Source of the DNA: Salticus scenicus
Lineage: Eukaryota > Arthropoda > Arachnida > Araneae > Salticidae
Direction: 5' to 3'
Assembly (NCBI GenBank): GCA_963930645.1
Contig: OZ005649.1
Location: 82,642,126-82,706,125 of the forward strand
Length of the DNA: 64,000 nt
Positions 1 to 11,235 of this stretch are shown here, one piece after another. Under the pieces are notes generated by a model, which was not told the DNA's origin, did not search any database, and saw only the letters and a program-made list of their open reading frames with translations. A program made the position numbers and the translations under genes. How positions within the stretch are numbered: the first letter of the stretch is position 1; each line of letters starts with the position of its first letter.

Positions 1-120
1 ATTCAATTATATTTTCGATAAATTTTTGATTTCGATAAATGTCCAACTATCGTAAAACTGGTATCGTAAAAATCTGTAGATTGAGACTAATAGTCCTCCG
101 TAGTAAAAATAGACTGAATA
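1..120 (+). repeat. Family D interspersed repeat (partial)
   Basis: Carries the phrase GATAAATGTCCAACTATCG followed by GATTGAGACTAATAGTCCTC. The same sequence lies inverted at about 8590-8725, and the AATAGTCCTC motif recurs near 8770, 32155, 32505 and 32800. It is non-coding and cut off by the window edge. The family is not recognised. Confidence 0.6.
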
Positions 121-962
121 TGTATTTATTGTCCCAAATATATGTATATATATACATGCCATCTTTTTGGTTACTTATCATTGATTAGTGACACAATGAA
201 ATTGAAAACAAAACAGTTTTTTGATAAGTATCTTTAAGAGAAAAAAATTTTATGCCCTTTACATTAAAATATTTTAAGTAAGATTACATTAAATGAATAT
301 AATTTTATCATATAAATTTGTATGTGTGTAAATTCATATATGATGATCGTAATGATCGACTCTTAAAAACCTTTGTTAAATGTAGAACACTTAAACTAAA
401 TTTAAAAATTGAGCTTTGCTTGTTATAGCCCGTTGAGCTTTGCCATTGTATATTTTTTTGGCATTATCAATACATTTGTTGTTGTTGTCGTTGTTTTAGC
501 AAGTAAGTTTCAAACGTATCGGGAAAATGAATTATTTGCCAAATCCTATAGTGTCTTTGACTTTGTGCACTAAATAAATGAAAGTTATTAATTTTTTTTA
601 CATATTATCTGCTGCGATTCAACCGATAACTTTTTAACTGATCCTATATTACTTATGATACTAGTGTCGGAAGAATTATTTTAGAATATTTATAAGTACT
701 CTCTACTATTTAAGTGTTGTTTCATAAAATTCAGTTCGTTAATTTTTGGTACGCTAATGATGAATTTAGTCTCTATTGGGGCTTGAAACATTTAATTTAT
801 CGATTTTAAATATTTTAAATTTAACTCAAAAATTTTATACAAATCTACAAAATTTCGGGGGGTGTTTGAACCCCCTCCCCCTCCCGTTTGGATACGGCCT
901 TGCATGTTGAAATATACGCCTCCAGTGATTAAACAGTTAATTTACATAAAGGGTTTTTAAAC

Positions 963-1014
<52 letters not shown>

Positions 1015-1886
1015 AAGATTTAAATACAGTTTTTATATTACTATCATAAATAGGAAATGATGGTAATTTACAAATTATAAATACTTTACTAAAATTATAT
1101 ATACTGCCTTCTTACAACTAGACTACTTCAGAAGAGACATAATCTAAATAAAAAAGAGAGGGGGAGGAGATCTTGTTCAAAATTGCATTTAAAATATATA
1201 TGTATACCATAGCACTTAATGTGCCGAAAAGAAAAAAAAAAAAAAAGTTGGAGCTCAATTTTGGACATCAAATATTTTTTAAGCTACATTAGAACAATAG
1301 ATTTCACACTTTATGTATGAAAAATCCTTCTTCAAAACACTCGTCTCATCGAAAAGTTTTTGGTTACAACATCGCATAAGGATAAATAAAAAAGATTATA
1401 GAACAACATTCACTATTTACACATAATATGTATTTTGAAGCAAGTTGCATTTTATTTCCTCGTAGACTAGAATACAATGTTAAAGAATAAACATTCAAAT
1501 AAATTTCTCTTTGTCTTTGCATATAATAGAATGTATAATCCAAATGACCTTGTCATACTTATCAATTGAATGCAGTACAGATATTAATCGTAAAATAATT
1601 GATAGCTTTTGTAAATATTATGATGAAATTACATAAGATGCTGCCATTACGGAAAAACCCAGCAATTTGCTGATCGCTTACTTCTTACATTTAAACTGTG
1701 ATGAGTTTGTGATCAAAAAACGTAAATATAGAAATGGTTATCTGATAGAAGATCTCAGCCAAGAGACAAAAATATTCCAGTTGCGAATATATTACATGTA
1801 CTGTATAAATAACAGCAGAAAAATTGTAAAATTGTATTGAATTTTGCAAAGAAGGCTTAAATATTTTTCTTTATTTAAATATTAAC
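121..1886. other. Gene-free AT-rich stretch
   Basis: No supported gene. It contains a (TA)n microsatellite at 965-1010, short poly-A runs, and at 856-887 a G-run/C-run block followed by CCGTTTGGATAC. That block resembles the G/C-block of family C at 34440-34475, so it may be a decayed fragment of that family. Confidence 0.6.
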
Positions 1887-1980
1887 ATAATAGACACTTT
1901 AATAGCAGGAGACTTGGCGTTGGAATATTAAAACAGGAATAAACTACTACGTCAGAAACGCCAAAGAAAAATTATTGAGG

Positions 1981-2026
1981 TGCATACAGCTGTTTCGGTA
2001 GCCTAAAGCGTACCGTCATCAGTGCA
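1981..2026 (-). ncRNA. Hammerhead ribozyme motif, PLE1 left arm
   Basis: Read on the minus strand this is base-for-base the motif described at 2950-2995: stem I TGCA/TGCA, core CTGATGA, stem II GGTA/TACC, GAAA, and a 3-bp stem III ACA/TGT before the cleavage position. It lies inverted in the left arm. Confidence 0.7.
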
Positions 2027-2168
2027 AAAAAATAATTCTGAATCTGGAGAAGTACTCGTATATATAGGAGAGGGACCGGATTTAGTTCAACCAATAGGAT
2101 TACGGAAGAGGTGGGGAGTGTGGCCAATAGGAATTAAGGAATGTGTAGCTGTGTAAACAGTAGAAAAA

Positions 2169-2411
2169 TTAAGGAAATGTGGACTGAATGTAAAATTTCC
2201 AACAATCAGACAAATAGGGAACAGCGAAATCACAATTTACAAGGTTTTTAAAATTTTTATAAATATGAAAAGCTTCAAAGAAATCGAGTTCATGAATGGA
2301 TTTAGGTCTGCAAATTATTTTAGCTGAATTAAATTTAAAATTATGATTTTCCTCCCAGCAATGTTTAGAAATAGCCGATTTATTGGTTTCTTGTTTGCGG
2401 ACGTAATTCAT
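2169..2411 (-). pseudogene. Inverted copy of PLE1 endonuclease C-terminus
   Basis: The 80 codons are identical to residues 41-120 of the plus-strand endonuclease fragment at 2450-2812. They exist because the left arm is an inverted copy of the right. The copy lacks the GIY and YIG motifs and has no function of its own. The absence of any amino-acid difference indicates that the two arms formed together and recently. Confidence 0.85.
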
Positions 2412-2449
2412 ATGTTCTTTTAGACGAAATTTAAGACTGCGTTTAGACT

Positions 2450-2812
2450 TTGTTAAAAGATCCTATTGATATGCATAATTCTTGGGGCATTTATAGTATA
2501 TCCTGTCAGTGTGGTTTATCATATATTGGCCAAACTAAACGCAGTCTTAAATTTCGTCTAAAAGAACATATGAATTACGTCCGCAAACAAGAAACCAATA
2601 AATCGGCTATTTCTAAACATTGCTGGGAGGAAAATCATAATTTTAAATTTAATTCAGCTAAAATAATTTGCAGACCTAAATCCATTCATGAACTCGATTT
2701 CTTTGAAGCTTTTCATATTTATAAAAATTTTAAAAACCTTGTAAATTGTGATTTCGCTGTTCCCTATTTGTCTGATTGTTGGAAATTTTACATTCAGTCC
2801 ACATTTCCTTAA
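2450..2812 (+). pseudogene. PLE1 GIY-YIG endonuclease fragment
   Basis: An open frame of 120 codons encodes the C-terminal nuclease of a Penelope-like element. The nuclease would nick DNA for target-primed reverse transcription. GIY lies at residues 13-15 (WGIYSISC), YIG at 25-27 (LSYIGQTKR), followed by a basic FRLKEH segment and the conserved His57 and His63 (SKHCW...NH). Cys19 and Cys21 match the metal-binding cysteines of PLE nucleases. The listed start is a TTG; the first ATG is codon 8, and the frame is really an open-ended fragment because the upstream reverse transcriptase is absent. A minus-strand frame at 2169-2411 is identical to the last 80 residues, being the inverted arm. It is not expected to give a working retroelement protein. 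Confidence 0.85.
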
Positions 2813-2949
2813 TTTTTCCACTGTTTACACAGCTACACATTCCTTAATTCCTATTGGCCACACTCCCCACCTCTTCCGTAATCCTATTGGTTGAACTAAA
2901 CCCGGTCCCTCTCCTATATGTACTTCTCCAGATTCAGAATTATTTTTTT

Positions 2950-2995
2950 TGCACTGATGACGGTACGCTTTAGGCTACCGAAACAGCTGTATGCA
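2950..2995 (+). ncRNA. Hammerhead ribozyme motif, PLE1 right arm
   Basis: The motif has all type I hammerhead parts in order: stem I strand TGCA (2950-2953), core CTGATGA (2954-2960), stem II GGTA/TACC (2962-2965 and 2976-2979) with one unpaired C at 2961, core GAAA (2980-2983), very short stem III ACA/TGT with a 2-nt loop, H17 = A at 2991, and stem I partner TGCA (2992-2995). PLEs are known to carry minimal hammerheads with very short stem III, thought to act best as dimers. Self-cleavage here is an inference. Confidence 0.75.
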
Positions 2996-3085
2996 CCTCA
3001 ATAATTTTTCTTTGGCGTTTCTGACGTAGTAGTTTATTCCTGTTTTAATATAATAGACACTTTGCTAATATAACGGAAATATTTT

Positions 3086-3439
3086 TTACTTTCTTCTATA
3101 TTCAATAGAAGAAAGTATTGGATTCGTAAAAATTTTCGACCTCGGGTTTTTGATGGATTTACACGTTTTGAGAGCTGTAGAACACGATTTGACCATTTTT
3201 AGAAAATGTCTGTCTGTCAGTCTGTGTGTGTGTGACAAAATTTTGTGGCAACTGTATCTCAGGAACTACTGCACAGAATTTCATACAAATTAGTATGTAG
3301 TTGCACCTTGACATAAATTAGTGCCTATCAACTTTTGGAAAAAATTGTCTTACAGGTTGCGTTGCCATCCCGCTTTTTCTATATTTTTAACATGGTGATA
3401 TAGGACAAAATTTTGTATAAATGAGCATAAAGTGAATTA
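3086..3439 (+). mobile_element. Family A element A1 (5' half)
   Basis: It starts with TTTTTACTTTCTTCTATAT, whose inner inverse (ATAGAAGAAAGTATTGG) folds back as the head hairpin. It carries the ACGTTTT box and a GTCTGTCTGTC-type microsatellite. It stops where A2 begins, without its own G/C-block or tail. Non-coding. Confidence 0.7.
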
Positions 3440-4151
3440 TTACTTTCTTCTATATGTAATATAGAGAAAGTATTGGATTCGCGAAAATTTTCGACCTCCG
3501 TTTTTTGACGGATCTACACGTTTTGGGATGTCCTGAACACAAATTGATAGTTTTTAAAAAAATGTCTGTCTGTCTGTCTGTCTGTCTGTATCATTTTTTT
3601 GTGGACGCTGTATCTCACGAACCAATGAATGAAATTTAACCAAACTTGGTATTTAGTTGCACCCTGACATGAACTGGTGCCCATTAGATTTGGGGATCAA
3701 TAGCTCAACAGGTGGCGCTGTGATCGCATTTTATGCAAATTTTTAACATGGCAGCATAGGACAAAATTCCGTATAAATGGGCATAATGAGAGTTATTTTA
3801 AACTTGTGATTGTAAAATTAATATGAATTATTGATAATAGTAGTAGTTAACTAGGAAAAAAAATTGTGCATGGGGGGCATCGGTTCCCCCCCCTGGGGGG
3901 TAAGTACCCCCCCGGGAGGGTTAAATTTTGAAGATTGGTATCATTCGAAAGATCTCGTCAATACCTTTAAAACGAATGGTTGAACCATAAATCTGTGATA
4001 ATTTAAAACAAAGTTATCGATTTTTTTACTTTTAACCAAAAAAAAAAAAAAAAAAATTCGCATTTTTTTTTTTTTTTTTTAAATATTGTTACTGATTGAA
4101 TATGTATAGGAAAATATAGAAGAAAGTCTTGTGGTGGCCACAACATACTAG
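3440..4151 (+). mobile_element. Family A element A2 (complete)
   Basis: A full-length copy of about 712 bp. The head is TACTTTCTTCTATATG...AGAGAAAGTATTGG; then come an ACGTTTTGGGATGTCCTGAA box, (GTCT)n, a CTGTATCTCACGAACC module and a G/C-block at 3885-3915. Next is the box containing CTTTCGAAAG and ACCTTTAAAACGAATGG. The tail is ATATAGAAGAAAGT, then the hairpin TTGTGG-TGG-CCACAA, ending CATACTAG before a T-run. The inverted terminal 14-mers are family-specific. It encodes no protein. The asymmetric inverted repeats and terminal stem-loop fit a non-autonomous Helentron-like element (inference). Confidence 0.7.
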
Positions 4152-4672
4152 TTTTTTTTTTTTTTTTTTTCAAATTTTAACGAAAAAAAAAAAAAAAAAA
4201 AATTCATTTCTTCTGATGTTGGCTGAAAATTAACTTTCGGCATTAAGTGTTATAATTTTGTAAGATAATAATCGTCTGCATTTATCATGGAAAATAATTT
4301 TCATAAAAAATAATTCAATAAAAAATTTGTACTGAATGAATTTGTGTAAAATTATGTAGAAGAAAGTCTTGTGGTGGCCACATCATACTTGTTTTTTAAT
4401 AATCATTATGAAATTAACAAGAATTATTTATAATAGAGATAGTCAACTAGGAAAAAAAAATTGTATGTGTAGGAGCCTCGCCACCCCCCCGCCTGGGGGG
4501 GGAAGTCCCCCCTCGATGGGAGTAAATTTTCAAGATGAGTATCTTTCGAAAGGTCTCGTCAATACCTTTAAAACGAATGGTTGATCTATAAATATGTGAT
4601 AATTTAAAACAAAGTTATCGAATTTTTTTGCTTTTAACAAAAAAAAGTCTTGTGGTGGCCACAACATACTAG
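4152..4672 (+). mobile_element. Two further family A 3' parts in tandem
   Basis: 4152-4391 matches the last 190 bp of A5 (51299-51482) and ends with the tail hairpin and CATACTTG. 4392-4672 is a second 3' part with its own G/C-block (4483-4517), the CTTTCGAAAG box and a shortened tail ending at CTAG (4669-4672). Together with A1 and A2 this makes a head-to-tail cluster of four partial or complete units. Confidence 0.65.
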
Positions 4673-5140
4673 TTTTATTTTACTATTATTTTGATTCATT
4701 GCTAAAATAATAGCTCAATTTTATTATTGTTATTATTATTATCATTAATTATAAGGTAAAAACACTTGAACTGAGTTTGTTCGTACTTTTCATTATTTAA
4801 AAAAAAATACTTGGAAAATATGCATTTAATATATATATATATTTTTATTAGAAACTTCAAGCAGTTCTTATTCAAAATGAAGGGACTATCTAAATGTACT
4901 AAGAATTAATATTTAATGAGAACGGGAACCCGAGTGACACTCGGGCTTAAACCTGAAAGTGTTAAATTTTCCGTTGAATCATAGCTATTGAACTATATTA
5001 GCACTTTATCAATGTGTATAAAATTTTTAAAATGATAATGACGTCAATTTTTGTGAGATGCATAATTTAACTTTTTATAATTTTTTATTATTCACGTTAA
5101 ATTAAGTGTATTTATTTTTATCTCGAAAGAAAATGAACTC

Positions 5141-5187
<47 letters not shown>

Positions 5188-5324
5188 TACATATATTTGG
5201 CAACAATTAAATTATAACTAATATTTAAATGGCTAATTTTAAAGCTATTAGGAAGTTATTATTTTCATATTTTAATTAATTAAAAGAAAACTAATAAAAA
5301 ATTCAAAATTCCGGCTTGGAGGTA
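4673..5324. other. Gene-free stretch with hairpin and (TA)n
   Basis: AT-rich with no gene. The perfect palindrome CCCGAGTG-A-CACTCGGG lies at 4929-4945, just before CCTGAAAGTG|TTAA, which resembles a piggyBac-type terminus. (TA)n lies at 5142-5181. Around 4962-4985 it resembles, inverted, the sequence near 8520. Confidence 0.5.
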
Positions 5325-5460
5325 CTGCGTTGTTATCGTGTTCTGAGCTATTCTAAAAATTTCAAATGTCTAGCTTGTCGGGAAATTAGTTAAAAATCGA
5401 CTACAAGATTTGTACTGGAACAAACAAGAAAGCGAGTTAATAAAAGCATGGTGAAAAAAT
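5325..5460 (+). repeat. Family F repeat, plus copy
   Basis: About 135 bp (GTGTTCTGAGCTATTC ... CAAGAAAGCGAGTTAATAAA) recur inverted at 8215-8360 with roughly 85-90% similarity by eye. They could be two copies of an interspersed repeat or the arms of one old inverted duplication. Confidence 0.6.
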
Positions 5461-5882
5461 GTTCTTACTGCTTTAAAATTCGCTTACAGAAGAAGTGTTT
5501 TTTTCCAAATTACGATTGTTTGGCAATTGTATGGTAAATGAAGACAATTTCGAAATTTGTTTGAAAACTTCTTTTTGAATAAACAAAGAGAAAAAAAATA
5601 TTAATTAGTATTTTATATGCTGTAACTTTTTAAATATTACATGTTTTTATATATGTAAGGGGAGAGATTACTAGATATACTAGAGATTTTTGGCAATAAT
5701 TTTTGGCAATAATTTTTGACAAAATTTGAACTTGTCCAAATGTTAATCTAACTGAAATGCTGTTGCAATTTGCATAAAGCATTTTAATAATTAATAAATA
5801 AATAAATAAATAAATAAGGATTATAATAATTTCGTATTATGTAGAATAGAGCATTAAATGCGTCTTAATTGAAAGAAAAAAA

Positions 5883-6914
5883 ATCTGGAGTGACTCCACT
5901 CGACTTTCCGAACATTGAGTAACTAACAGTTTTGTAGATAAAGTAAAGAAAGAGGAGTTGTTAAACAAACAAAAGAGAGAAAACCATAATAGAGTGTTTG
6001 AGTATTTTTCTCCATATATCACACGATGTTTTATTTAACGCTACTGAACTTTGAGCCCTTAGATCATAATGATAAAGAATTTTTCGTTGTGTCCCTGTAA
6101 AAACCTATAAATGCTATAAAAATGCTATAAAATTCACCAAAATGCTTATAGTTAGTGCAACAGTGATTTATAATAATCATACAAATTTTCAGCTCAATTG
6201 AATAAGGCGTTTAGATGCTATCGCTGGTTTACATAGGCCATAAACATAAAGAATTTTTCTTTGTGTCCCTGTAAAAAAACTGTAAGTGCTAGATTCATCA
6301 AAATCTATACAGTTGGTGGAACTGTGACCTATAACATGTGTAAAAATTTTTTGCTCAGGTTAATAAGGCGTTTAGACGCTATCACACTTTTAAAAATTTG
6401 GCCCCATAGGCCATAATGATAAAGAATTTTTCTTTGTGTACCTGTAAAAAAACTATAAGTGCTAGATTCACCAAAATCTATACAGATTGAGTATCTGTGA
6501 CCTTTGATATGTGTATAAAGTTTTTGCTCAATTGAATAAGGCGTTTAGATGCTATCGCACTTTTAAGATTTTGGTCCCATAGGCCATAATGATAAAGAAT
6601 TTTTCTTTGTGTCCCTGTAAAAAAACTATAAGTGCTAGATTCACCAAAATCTATAGGGTTCGTACTATGGTGACTTACAATATACGTACCAACTTTCAGC
6701 TTATTCGAACGAAGCGTTTAGACGCTAGCGTGTTCACTCACAGACATGCACACATACATACACACATACATACACACACACATGCATACATCATCTCAAA
6801 AATAGTGGAAACGGACTCTGGGGACCTCGAAACGTATAGAAACATCAAAATCTCCAATTCGGATTTTTGACATGATTACAATACATTCCTCACTATAGTG
6901 TTCGGAAAGTAAAA
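5883..6914 (-). mobile_element. Family B element B1 (complete)
   Basis: A minus-strand copy of about 1030 bp. The head lies at the right end (TTTTTACTTTCCGAACACTATAGTGAGG); the tail lies at the left (TGTTCGGAAAGTCGAGTGGA GTCACTCCAGA). Between them are the TATACGTTTCGAGGTCCCC box, a GT/GTAT microsatellite at 6748-6785 and four internal monomers of about 173 bp (recognisable by AAAGAATTTTTC near 6074, 6247, 6421 and 6594). No long conserved reading frame is present. It has no G/C-block, unlike families A and C. Confidence 0.7.
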
Positions 6915-8214
6915 AGTGTTCAAATTAAAGCACTATAATATTTAAACTTTAAAATACTGTTGCTTACTCGGGGTTCGTGAATTGTCTGTGAATGAAAAAA
7001 GAATCTTGCAGAGGCTTAAAAGTTTATTTATAGAAGATTACAGAAGATTACAGGGCTGTAAACCAAGTATGAATTTCAATTTCATAAAAAAAAACAGCTT
7101 AAATAACAGCTGACGATATAAAAATCACAGCATAAACTGTACCATAGCGTTAACACACAGCAATAGGTTGCACTTAACCATTAGCAAGAGACCCAGTCAG
7201 GGAGTTCTTTACATCAAACCTCTTGGCGTGAAATTGACTCCAATTGTCGCAACGAGATTCCTTTTATAGCTTCTTATTAATCCAGATTTTTCTAGTAACT
7301 TTTGAAATAATTGAGTTAGAGCTTATATAATCGATATATCGATAATAAGGATTTTTTCGCCAAGGTCGCCAAAAAATTCCACAAGGGATAATAAAGTCGT
7401 CAAATCTGTCGCCAAGGCCATTACCTACCCTGATGAAGCTTTTGAATGCGTTTTTAAAGGAAAATAAGTTATTTTAACGCGCAAATAAGCTAGAAATGCA
7501 GAAAATTAACATTTTATAATTTGAATAAGCCTCTTCGAATAAAATTACATAAGAATAACTACTATTATTTACAAATTCGTAACAATATTTTATTATCCAC
7601 ATTAAAGTTTAAAATTTTATAATTTCTTTTTGTATTAATTCAAAGGTTATTTTATATCTATATATTTTATTTCATACTATATGTACGTTATCTATTTAAT
7701 TTCATTTTTTTTTTTTTTTTTGTAATTATTTAATGTTATACTAAACAAACCTGCTTTGTTTAAAACAAAAGGTACAATGTCATAGAAATTTTTAATATGC
7801 TCTTTAACACTTAATATGAAACACATTTGAAACTGAGTACTTTTCTGATTATATTGTATGCGTATATTAATGACGTAATTAACATATTTTCCATATTCAA
7901 TTGACGTCTTTTATTGTTAAGAGCTAGCTATTAAACAGCCGTTTATACTGAAGATTTCACTTATCAATGATCTTCAGCTGTTTTCAGTATACTTAGGATC
8001 GTTAAAAGTACGGCTTTATGCGTACATAATTCTTTTCTCGTATGTAGAAAGTAGATGTTTTAGCCGCTTTTCATCTGAATCATTATCCTTAAACTTCTCT
8101 CACGCAACAGGTGAATATTCAGTCAAAATGCGTGATTTGCAGATTGATTTATGACATAGGAATGTTTTCCCCATTCGTTAAAGTATTTTGAAAATGCGTA
8201 AAATACTTAAGCAG
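6915..8214. other. Gene-free AT-rich stretch
   Basis: No supported gene. CCCTGATGAAGCTTTTGA at about 7428 followed by TTTAAAGGAAAATAAG resembles the hammerhead sequence of 28241-28284 but lacks a convincing stem I. Poly-T runs occur near 7707. The rest is unremarkable. Confidence 0.5.
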
Positions 8215-8810
8215 ATGCCAACTGATTTTACCATATTTTTATTAACTCGCTTTCTTGTTTGTTTGTTTGTCCAGTACAAATCTTGCAATTGATTTTTAAC
8301 GAACTTCCCGACTAGCTAGACATTTAAAACTTTTAGAATAGCTCAGAACACGATGACAATGTATTCTTTTAATGCTTTTATTGAATTCATAAATGTTTGA
8401 AAATTTCTTATAACTGCTCTCTTTATTACGCATTTGATCATTCTCTTTCAAGTTGATGGGATAATTCGTCAAAAACATTTTTAAAAAATATTTGTTAAAA
8501 CATAGAATTGTCAAGTTTATATGATTCAACAGAAAATTTAAAAAACGTGGCATATAGAAAGTTATTTTTATCTTGTAATTATTATTATTACGACTGAGGA
8601 CTATTAGTCTCAATCTTGGAATTTTAATGCGTTATTTTTCGATAGTTGGACATTTGTCAAAATCATTTTTCGGTAGTTGGACGTTTATCAAAATCTAAAA
8701 CTTATCGAAAATATAATTCAATAATTTGAAAACGATGTTATAATTTGAAAAAAAAAAAAAAAAAAGCTAATAGTCCTCTGTCTTAAACTGAATTCTGCTT
8801 TTGCCAGAAT
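8215..8810 (-). repeat. Family F and family D repeats, inverted copies
   Basis: 8215-8360 is the inverted counterpart of 5325-5460. 8590-8725 is the inverted counterpart of 1-120, including AGTTGGACATTTGTC and GACTATTAGTCTCAATC. The order D-F ... F'-D' is mirrored, as in an old inverted duplication later filled with insertions in the left arm, but the two could also be independent repeats. Confidence 0.55.
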
Positions 8811-9400
8811 TTCTTTTTTTGAAAGAAAAGGAAAAGAAAATTAATAATAATCAGTATCGAAACAAGCGATATCGAAAAAGTTTTAAAGTTTTGAGTGCAT
8901 CATTTCATGCTACATTTTTGAAATAGTATGAAAATATAACTTATGGCATACCTGAAATAAGAAATGTTAAGTTGTATCCTTTATAGATTTATTTAGTATT
9001 CATGTATTATTATTATTTTTTTTTTCTCTTTTAGTTACAGAAAAAAAATATATATATATCTTTATGATTATATGAAATTTGTATATTTTAGCATATTTAC
9101 GGTTTTAGAAATATTTTAACTTTTTTTTTTTTTTTTTTTTTTTTTTAATGTATCTATATTAATGGAATTACGCAACATTTATCTTTTATAAAGAGTCTTG
9201 TTTTTATTACAGCATATTAATGAGATGGTGGCATTAAAAGTTGGTATGTATTTCCTCTTTTAGTTAAAAAAAGAAAAAAAAAAAAAAAAAAAAGTGCTAT
9301 TTATCTTTAAATTTAAGTATGGTAGCTCATTTATATTATTCGGAATTACGCACATGACTATAGTTATATTTATTTAAGATTCAAAATTGTAAAACAGACG

Positions 9401-9431
<31 letters not shown>

Positions 9432-9649
9432 AATTCGTTCACAATAGTCTTAATTTGTCATCGTAGAATAATATAAAAATAAAATTTCAATTAGTCTGGC
9501 ACAGATTGATTAGAGATGTCTCTGCGTTTTCTCTAAATTTCGAAGTTTGATCCACTCTGGATCAAAAGTAAAATAACGATAATAATTCATGCTTTTCAGA
9601 ACGTTAATTGGTCAGTTTAAATCTTCACACATATAATAAAAACTTTTTC
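8811..9649. other. Gene-free AT-rich stretch
   Basis: Contains long poly-T and poly-A runs (9121-9146, 9268-9293, 9414-9431). Nothing else is recognisable. Confidence 0.6.
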
Positions 9650-10030
9650 TTTCTTTTTACTCTCTCTTACTTATATATATAATATCGAAAGTACTGTTTT
9701 TTGGCTTTTATTTCAAAATTGAGTTTTAATTATATTTACACGTTTTTAGGTCCCCTGAATCCGAAAATAAAATTTTTAGTGACTGGTCTATATCTCTCTG
9801 TGTGTGTGCCTGATATCAGCATATCTCAAGAACAAATAATAGCCGGAAGTCCAAACTCGGTATTCTAAACCTATATCGCATAAGCTTTTTGTTTAGATTA
9901 AGCAAATGGCTCGTGTACATGGGCATACAACCGAATTCAAATACATTATGTCTAAGGGCGAAACACTTTTTAGGTTCATTTAACATCTACAGGCTGCTAT
10001 AAACAAAATTAAACATACCTATATTATATA

Positions 10031-10663
10031 CAGGGTGGTTATAATTAAACTTCCCCTATGAACAGCATCCTACAACGCAAACGGGTGAACGGAATGCAAC
10101 GAAATTTGGTATATAGACTATACACGAGATGCGCTCACGGAATTAAAAAAAAAAAAAAAAAAAAAAAAAAGTTCCAAAATGTCCATCACATTGCGCCTTT
10201 TCCGGAAAAACATTAAATTTATCACAATAAACGACCAAAACGGAATACAGAAACAGTATTAACAATCCAGAACAAGAATTATGAGTAATAAAATGCAAAA
10301 CCGGGAAAAGCTGTCAGTTCTAGGAAAAAAATGTCGAGATTTGCATGCTTGAGAAGTAGAGGAAGCTTTATGCAAAACAGGTATTACTTAATGTGATTCG
10401 AGGACAAGGTGATCAGAAACTAGTCAATAAATGTTAATATTGTTTCTGTATTCCATTTTGGTCATTTATTGTGTTAAATTTAATGTTTTTCCAAAAAAAA
10501 ACGCCCTCTGGTGGAGATTTTGGAATTATTATTATTTTTTTTTTTTCGAGATTCCATGAGCGCATCTTGTGTATAGTCTATATACCAAATTTAGTTGCAT
10601 TCTGTTCACCCGTTTGCGCTGTAGGATGCTGTTTACAGGGTACGTTTAATTCTAACTACCCTG
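10031..10663. mobile_element. Palindromic Tc1/mariner-type MITE
   Basis: The ends are CAGGGTGGTTATAATTAAAC and its inverted, slightly diverged counterpart at 10644-10663, flanked by TA at 10029-10030 and 10664-10665. The terminal inverted repeats run to about 230 bp on each side, leaving a centre of about 160 bp without coding potential. TA duplication and CAGGG ends are usual for non-autonomous Tc1/mariner elements. It is inserted in family C element C1. Confidence 0.75.
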
Positions 10664-11235
10664 TACATAAAGGCATGTTTCATGTAGAATGTGGTACTAA
10701 AAGAGCTTACGTTTACAGGGGTACCTCCTCCTCTCTGTCTCCCCCCCCCCCGAAAAAAAAAAATATATATAATATAATAATAAATAAATAAAAATAAATA
10801 AATAAATAAAAATAAATATAAAATAAATAAATAAATAAATAAATAAAAATAAATATAAAATAAATAAATAAATAAATAAAAATAATTAATTAATAATTAA
10901 TTAGGAAAGTTTTAAAAAAGTTGAATGTATGTATATATGGAAGTGCATTTAAGTGCTATATACTTTTCATGTAGGACTGAATTTAAGTACTCAATGTGAT
11001 GTATATATAATTTATAGACAATATACAAAGCCACGCAAAATTTGGCGATTACATTCTTTTCTATTGTAAGTAATTAATGGAAGTGCTTTACTACATTTTA
11101 CTATGTCTGAAAAATCTGTTCAGAAAAGAAATTTAATTCCTTATACCCATGCGGTAAATAAAGTATTTTTTAAGTTTGAATTTCAGCTCTTGTTTTATGC
11201 ACAATTACATGTTTTGAGGTTCTTTAATACTAAAA

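Larger units (their letters stand above)
1901..3049 (+). mobile_element. Penelope-like element PLE1, inverted 3' ends
   Basis: The unit is a large inverted repeat. The left arm (about 1924-2446) is a nearly identical inverted copy of the right arm (about 2535-3049), around an 88-bp spacer. The right arm plus spacer encodes the GIY-YIG endonuclease end of a Penelope-like retroelement and ends with a hammerhead-ribozyme motif; the left arm repeats the last 80 codons and the ribozyme on the minus strand. The direct repeat ATAATAGACACTTT occurs at 1887-1900 and 3050-3063 and is the likely target duplication. About 23 extra bases (1901-1923) lie between the left duplication and the left arm. The reverse-transcriptase part is missing, so this is a 5'-truncated insertion. 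Inverted partial copies at the 5' end and truncation are typical of PLEs. The near identity of the arms suggests a recent event. Confidence 0.85.

Noticed and set aside
6748..6785. Regular short repeats considered as a CRISPR array
   Set aside because: They are simple GT/GTAT microsatellite inside a transposable element in a eukaryotic genome; no spacers.
7428..7490. Possible fourth hammerhead (CCCTGATGAAGC ... GGAAAATAAG)
   Set aside because: It resembles the motif at 28241 but has no convincing stem I and an uncertain stem III; called only a look-alike.
10471..10791. 106-codon frame
   Set aside because: It crosses a MITE arm, a poly-C and an AAAT tract; no coding signal.
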